A stretch of 64,000 bases of DNA from Lolium rigidum (Eukaryota; Streptophyta; Magnoliopsida; Poales; Poaceae): positions 274,928,330 to 274,992,329 of the forward strand of contig NC_061510.1 in NCBI RefSeq assembly GCF_022539505.1. Reading direction: 5' to 3'. Under the pieces are notes generated by a model that ran no database searches, was not told where the DNA came from, and saw only the letters and a list, made by a program, of their open reading frames with translations. Below are positions 60,701 to 64,000 of this stretch, one piece after another; the first letter of the stretch is position 1, and each line of letters starts with the position of its first letter. The position numbers and the translations under genes were made by a program.

Positions 60701-61657
60701 GGTGCTACTAGTCATGGTGATGGCCTTCTTGGCGCAGTCTATCAATCCATGATGTTTCGCCATCCAATCCATACCCAGTACTACTTCCAATCCTTGTGTT
60801 CCCAGAACAATTAAGTTTGCAAAAAACACTATTTCTCGAATTCTGATGGGTACTTCTTTGCAAAATTTTCTAGCTTTAGTTGTTGATCCAGGTATTTGAA
60901 CTATCATGACATGTTTCAAGCTGATTGGTTGAATCTTACTTGTGCACACAAAATCTTCTGTAACAAATGAATGCGATGCTCCTGAATCAAACAACACTCT
61001 TGCTGGTATTGAATTAACAGAGAACATACCCAACACCACATCTGGTGCTTCCTGGGCTTCTTCGGCGTTCATGTGGTAGAGGCGACCTCCGCGGTTGTTC
61101 GGGTTGTTGGGGGCGAACTTCTTGCCGGTGGAGACACGGCGCTGTTGCTGAGCTGGTGCAGAGGTGTTGCCGGCGAGCTTGGCCAGCCTTTTGGGGAACT
61201 CATTGGAGTAGTGTCCCACTATGCCGCATTCATAACAAGTGATAGTGGCCTTGTCCTTAGGAGCAACGGGGATAGCATTGCTCCCGGTCCTCGGGGCTGT
61301 GTTGGAGTTATTGGGGTTGTGGTTGGCAGGGGCTCTCTGCGGAGCGCGGTTGTAGTTGCTGTTGTGGTGCACATAATTGCTGTTGTTGTTGTGGTGGGGG
61401 CCTCCAGGCCTTGGGTTTCCTCCGCTCCGGTTCTGAAAACCGGGGCGCGACATCTGGTTCTGGGGCTTAGTGTTTCGGGGGTTGAAACCACCGCTTGAGC
61501 TGGGGCGAAACCGTGGGGTATTGCTGGGCCCACTTTGATTCATCATGCGGCGTTTGCGGTTTTCATTTGCCTGGTGCAGTTTGCCTTCCATCTGGATGGC
61601 AGAGTCCACGAGGGCTTCGAGGTCGGCAAAGGGGATGTTGACTAAAACTGTCTGCAT
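57710..61657 (-). CDS. Element F pol polyprotein (knuckle, protease, RT, RNase H, integrase, chromodomain)
   Basis: 1315 codons open without a stop. Counting from the Met at 61657, the CCHC knuckle is at 141-154 ([14 protein letters not shown], with Phe instead of the last Cys). Protease DSGAS is at 224-228. RT spans about 395-575 with catalytic FIDD at 535-538. RNase H is about 675-795 ([23 protein letters not shown]). Integrase has zinc ligands H895, H902 and C932, with Tyr at 935 where the second Cys of the pair belongs, and catalytic D965, D1026 and E1062 (D-35-E spacing). A C-terminal chromodomain-like stretch ([21 protein letters not shown]) ends the protein and is thought in this lineage to guide integration to heterochromatin. 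The true protein continues upstream into gag. The two lost zinc ligands suggest a damaged copy despite the open frame. Confidence 0.92.
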   Translation of the reverse strand: MQTVLVNIPFADLEALVDSAIQMEGKLHQANENRKRRMMNQSGPSNTPRFRPSSSGGFNPRNTKPQNQMSRPGFQNRSGGNPRPGGPHHNNNSNYVHHNSNYNRAPQRAPANHNPNNSNTAPRTGSNAIPVAPKDKATITCYECGIVGHYSNEFPKRLAKLAGNTSAPAQQQRRVSTGKKFAPNNPNNRGGRLYHMNAEEAQEAPDVVLGMFSVNSIPARVLFDSGASHSFVTEDFVCTSKIQPISLKHVMIVQIPGSTTKARKFCKEVPIRIREIVFFANLIVLGTQGLEVVLGMDWMAKHHGLIDCAKKAITMTSSTGITIEHVSEKLPRNFTCNQSVAKPTLDQIRVVCRYPDVFPDDLPGMPPDQDIEFIIELIPGTGPIAQRAYSMNPAELVELKKQLDDMLFKGLIRPSASPWRSPVLFVDKKDGANRLCTDYRKLNDVTIKNKYPLPKIEDLFDQLTGATVFSKIDLRIGYHQLKIRASDIPKTAFTTRYGLYEYNVMSFGLTNAPAYFMNLMNKIFMNFLDKFVVVFIDDILIYSKTEEEHEQHLEVILETLRQHKLYAKFSKCEFWLKEVGFLGHILYAGGIAVDPAKIKTVEEWKTPTTQTEVRAFLRLAGYYRRFVEGFSSIARPMTQLLKKDKKFEWTDKCEPSFQQLKTRLTTAPILIMPDITKPFDIYCDASKIGLGCVLMQEGKVISYLSRQLKQHEQNYPTHDLELAAVVLALKVWRHYLMGNRCEIYSDHKSLKYIFTQKELNMRQRRWLELIKDYDMEIHYHPGKANVVADALSRQPCQLNSMIAAEQPSLHEEFEQFRLELVSEGYLASIELQPTLISQIKEAQKGNATIDGIKSQIAAGKAPGFAEDEEGVLWYHGRLCVPSDSELKQVILKEAHDTLYSIHPGGTKMYQDLKEQFWWHGMKREIGSYIAKCDIYQRVKAEHQRPAGLLQPLQIPEWKWDSVGMDFITGLPKSSKGNDSIWVVVDRLTKVAHFIPVKTTYQGPKLAELYISRIVALHGTPKSIVSDRGSQFTSRFWQKVHEGLGTRLNFSTAYHPQTDGQTERVNQILEDMLRACVLEYGSKWEDCLPYAEFSYNNSYQASLQMPPFEALYGRKCRTPLNWSEVGESQVFGPDVLREAEEKVHKIREYLNTTQSRQKIYADKRRREMTFEIGDFVYLKVSPLKGMQRFQLKGKLAPRYVGPFKVLSRRGEVSYQLELPEEMAAVHNVFHISLLRKCLEVPEKTEVFKNIDHRSVDLNSDLTYREVPIRILEEAYMTTRTRSIKFLKIQWSNHTEEEATWEREEDMKKEYPDLFST

Positions 61658-61712
61658 CTCATCGTGCGGACCGTTGAGGAATCTCTCCTTCCGTTTCTCG
61701 GTGGTGTCGGTT

Positions 61713-62237
61713 TCATCGGGGCGTACCTTGACAGGGTGAGGAACTGTCGCGGTATTCTACCACTGACATTCTTCCTTGCTTCAGTTCACGGAATTCATCC
61801 CTCATTTTCTTGATCAAACCTGGTGGCACATGATACTTGCTAAACTTGAGTTTGAAGTCAGCCCAAGTCATCATCTGTCCGGCATTTAATGCACGGGCGC
61901 TTGTCCACCAAGCTCTTGCTGTTCCGGCAATGTAGTGCGTAGCAAACAACACCTTCTCATTTTCATCCACTCCAGCTACCTCCAAGTTTTTTTCCATTGT
62001 TTGCAGCCAATCATCTGCATCTAAGGGTTCTTCCATCTTGCTGAAGACAGGTGGGTTGGTGTTTTGGAAATTCTTAAGTTTGGATCCAGGATGATCATGG
62101 TTTCCATGGCCCTGATTGGCGATCTGCTGCAGCGCTGCTATGTTGGCTTGTCTTTCCGCCCTTTCGTCTTCTCTGTCGGCCAACAGTGTTTGCAGCAATT
62201 GCATCATTGCATCTTGATTGCGGTTTGGAGGGGCCAT
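61713..62237 (-). pseudogene. Element F gag N-terminal part, out of frame with pol
   Basis: Starts ATG 62237 (MAPPNRNQDAMMQ). It has a typical chromovirus gag domain: PPVFSKMEEPLDADDWLQ, ATHYIAGTARAWW and FSKYHVPPG. The frame leaves the expected path near 61747 and again near 61720, each by one base, so gag and pol are separated by two small shifts within about 30 nt. The first lies at a CTG where the neighbouring sequence suggests CCTG. In this lineage gag and pol are usually one frame. Confidence 0.85.
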
Positions 62238-62257
62238 CTGAACAGGTAGATAGATCA

Positions 62258-62474
62258 TGAGGTAAGAGGGAATTTTCTATGGCTTATTTTGAGTTAAGTT
62301 TAAACTTAAAACTTCAGATATTTTCATGATGAACATAACACACATTTTATTTATTCACAACAAACGTCACATATTACAAGTTCAAACACTAAGGGTTTTA
62401 AGAACCCTTCTTCCACAAACTACGATACATGGTGCGGGATACAACTCACACCTACGTAAGTGAAGCTAGTGCAA
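62258..62474 (-). other. Spacer between extra ORF and gag in element F
   Basis: About 0.2 kb, AT-rich, no ORF. Confidence 0.5.
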
Positions 62475-63241
62475 CTATTCCTCATCGTCTTCATCCACAT
62501 CGATGGGAATGATCCCATCCTCCTCGGACTCCAGAAACTCGTAGTCCTCCTCATCAGTGAACTCATCATCCTCAAAGTCGTTGTCATCACTTAGGAAGTC
62601 ATCGCCTCCCTGGATGTCTTCTCCATCTTCCTCCATCTCCTGGATCTGGTCCTGCTAGGTCCGGACAGTCACCTCCAAAGTGCGTATCTTCTTGGCGCGC
62701 TGCAGGCGGAGTGACCTGCGTTCCTTAGCGAGCAGCCTGATGGCGTCGGCATGATGAGCCAAAGCCATCTGGGCACGGTGGGCGTGGACACGCGTCAGCT
62801 CCAGGTCCTTCCAGGTCTCATGAAGCATAAAGTCCAGATGCTCCACGTGATGCTTGAGCACCGGGTGCGAAGAGAGTGCCATGGGCTCCCCCATGGTGTC
62901 ATGCCTCGCGAAGTGGGCGAGCGGGTTCCACGGAGTGCGGCGATGTTCTGTCCGCACACCCGGGCAAGTCCCTCCTGAAGGGCATGAGCAAGCCCGTCCA
63001 CCCAGTTGCATGCCTTTAAGGAGAAAAGGATCCTCTCCGAGATGGGAGGCTCCGGGCTTCCCTTCAAGTCAGCGGTGATCATCCACTGCTGTTCCCCTCC
63101 GGGGGTGTTGTGGATCCGGACTTCGTGGAACTGGGGAGGTGGGCGTTCAAGTTTCTCGGACACCAGGTACAAGTCGCGCTCGAACACCAAACTTCCTCCA
63201 TTTCCCAGCTCGTAGGACTCCGTCTGGGCGTAGTGCTCCAT
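62475..63241 (-). pseudogene. Extra sense ORF of element F between primer site and gag, about 255 codons, broken
   Basis: Starts ATG 63241 (MEHYAQTESYELGNG), 215 nt after the primer site. The first part is open to about 62940 (VFERDLYLVSEKLERPPPQ, KACNWVDGLAHALQEGLARV). After a one-base frame change it continues with HHVEHLDFMLHETWKDLEL, an Ala/His/Arg-rich helix and VRT. It then reaches a TAG at 62657-62655, and beyond it the same frame stays open for 59 more codons of very acidic sequence (EEDGEDI, DDNDFEDDEFTDEED) to TAG at 62477-62475. The sense direction and strong composition bias past the internal stop suggest a real former gene. No family recognised. Confidence 0.6.
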
Positions 63242-63455
63242 CTGAAAGTGAAATGGATGAGTAAGTTAGAGATGTGAACAAGTGTGGCAAAATTTTAGAT
63301 GGATTTAAAAGGAGGAGCATGGCTCGTCATTTTTGAAAAGATCTTATAGAGAAGAACATGAGTAAATTTTTCACAAATATTTACTTCATTTGTTTTAGAA
63401 ACTAAAGTTTTCAGAACGTCCATTCTAAACTAGGGTCTCCTAAGGTCAAACAATG

Positions 63456-63467
63456 GCTCTGATACCA
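63456..63467 (-). other. Element F primer binding site, tRNA-iMet
   Basis: Minus strand TGGTATCAGAGC, the standard complement of plant initiator tRNA-Met, 3 nt from the LTR. Confidence 0.95.
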
Positions 63468-63470
63468 ACT

Positions 63471-64000
63471 TGTCAACACCCGGATTTTTAAGTCCGGATG
63501 GCTATTATGTCATTCATCGCAATCCTAGGAATATTGTTGTTGCGAGACATAACAGTGGATACCATAAGTGATCATTCATTACAAACCATCATTGTCTTAC
63601 AAAAGGGGATCACATGATCCAATATTACACAAATAGTTGATCTATTGATCAACGAACAACATAGTAGCGGAAGCATAATAGAGGTGGACTATCTATTCCC
63701 CAGGCCAACGCTTGACGTCAGGCGACTCCTAGTTGTTGTAGACGTCCTGCTGACCGTCATCCTCATACTGCGGCTCTTCTTCATATTCTGGCCATTTGAA
63801 TAGCCAGGGACACAGCCGTGAGTACTTCAAAGTACTCGCAAACTAATACTAAGTAACTAAGATCAACTTTAATAAGGGGTGCTAAGCTCTAGTTTTATTT
63901 CCATAAAGCCAGTTTTAGTTCATAAGTATTTCATCAAGACTAAGCATAAGTTAACTAGCTCAAGTGGGAACATTAGTGTCATTCCCACAACTCAGTTGTG
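63471..64000 (-). repeat. Element F 5' LTR, first 530 nt (runs off the right edge)
   Basis: Matches 46697-47226 with 9 substitutions and no indels. Confidence 0.95.

Larger units (their letters stand above)
34952..64000 (-). mobile_element. Element E: non-autonomous Gypsy of the same family as D, interrupted by C and F
   Basis: Minus-strand element. Its 3' LTR is 34952-36090 plus 45878-46327 (1589 bp once C is removed, against about 1597 in D). A polypurine tract and internal sequence follow at 46328-46696, where element F is inserted. The remainder is right of the window. Inner plus-strand sequence matches the reverse complement of D's region upstream of 52985. The left TSD is probably CACCA (34947-34951), with the partner not visible. 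Confidence 0.85.
46697..64000 (-). mobile_element. Element F: Tekay/Del-type chromovirus with long LTRs (runs off the right edge)
   Basis: Left (3') LTR 46697-57662 including nested D, about 4.28 kb without it. Internal region 57663-63470. The right (5') LTR starts at 63471 and leaves the window. The tRNA-iMet primer site, single long pol frame and C-terminal chromodomain place it in the Tekay/Del chromoviruses. Over 530 shared LTR positions (46697-47226 against 63471-64000) I count 9 substitutions (1.7%), about 0.65 My at 1.3e-8 per site per year. Inserted in element E. Confidence 0.93.

Overview
This is repeat-dense intergenic DNA from a grass of the Triticeae type (wheat, Aegilops, rye or barley relatives; species not determinable here). 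The signs are several Gypsy-superfamily LTR retrotransposons whose LTRs begin TGATACGTC..., tRNA-Asp and tRNA-iMet primer sites, two CACTA DNA transposons, a SINE, and only one recognisable host gene remnant. There are no bacterial features, rRNA genes or CRISPR arrays. I see no intact host gene.

The window resolves into two nests, mostly proved by target-site duplications (TSDs). Nest 1 (1-25906): a DUF295-type host gene is cut by Gypsy element A (minus strand, 1-25348). Element B (minus, 7329-23954, TSD ATGAC) sits 2 nt inside A's 5' LTR, and a non-autonomous CACTA element (10775-16907, TSD CTC) sits inside the last ORF of B. Nest 2 (34802-end): the end of a second CACTA element (34802-34951) is cut by element E (minus, from 34952 past the window end). 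E carries element C in its LTR (plus, 36091-45872, TSD ATGGG) and element F in its interior (minus, from 46697). F carries element D (plus, 47900-54583, TSD ACTAA) in its left LTR.

Between the nests (25907-34801) lie mostly unannotatable DNA, an imperfect foldback (28913-29044), a SINE with TSD (29651-29944), a 5'-truncated non-autonomous Gypsy element with a CCHC gag (about 31437-34289), and a degraded Myb/SANT-like fragment (34438-34700).

A and C are two copies of one Athila-like family encoding gag-protease and a separate third ORF but no reverse transcriptase. B is a related family with a full but broken gag-protease-RT-RNaseH-integrase set and could have supplied enzymes to A/C-type elements. 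D and E are one non-autonomous family. F is a Tekay/Del-type chromovirus with a long open pol frame ending in a chromodomain, plus an extra ORF between primer site and gag.

The observations I rate highest are: (i) A and C have nearly identical backbones, but their third ORFs are only about one-third identical in protein, with homology breaking at a splice-acceptor-like TTTCAG and resuming at the stop codon; (ii) frame breaks and LTR-pair differences repeatedly fall on CTG/CAG triplets (CTG read as CTCG), which looks like a sequencing artefact on CHG-methylated DNA; (iii) a short stem-loop module and a duplicated polypurine tract are shared by otherwise different families.
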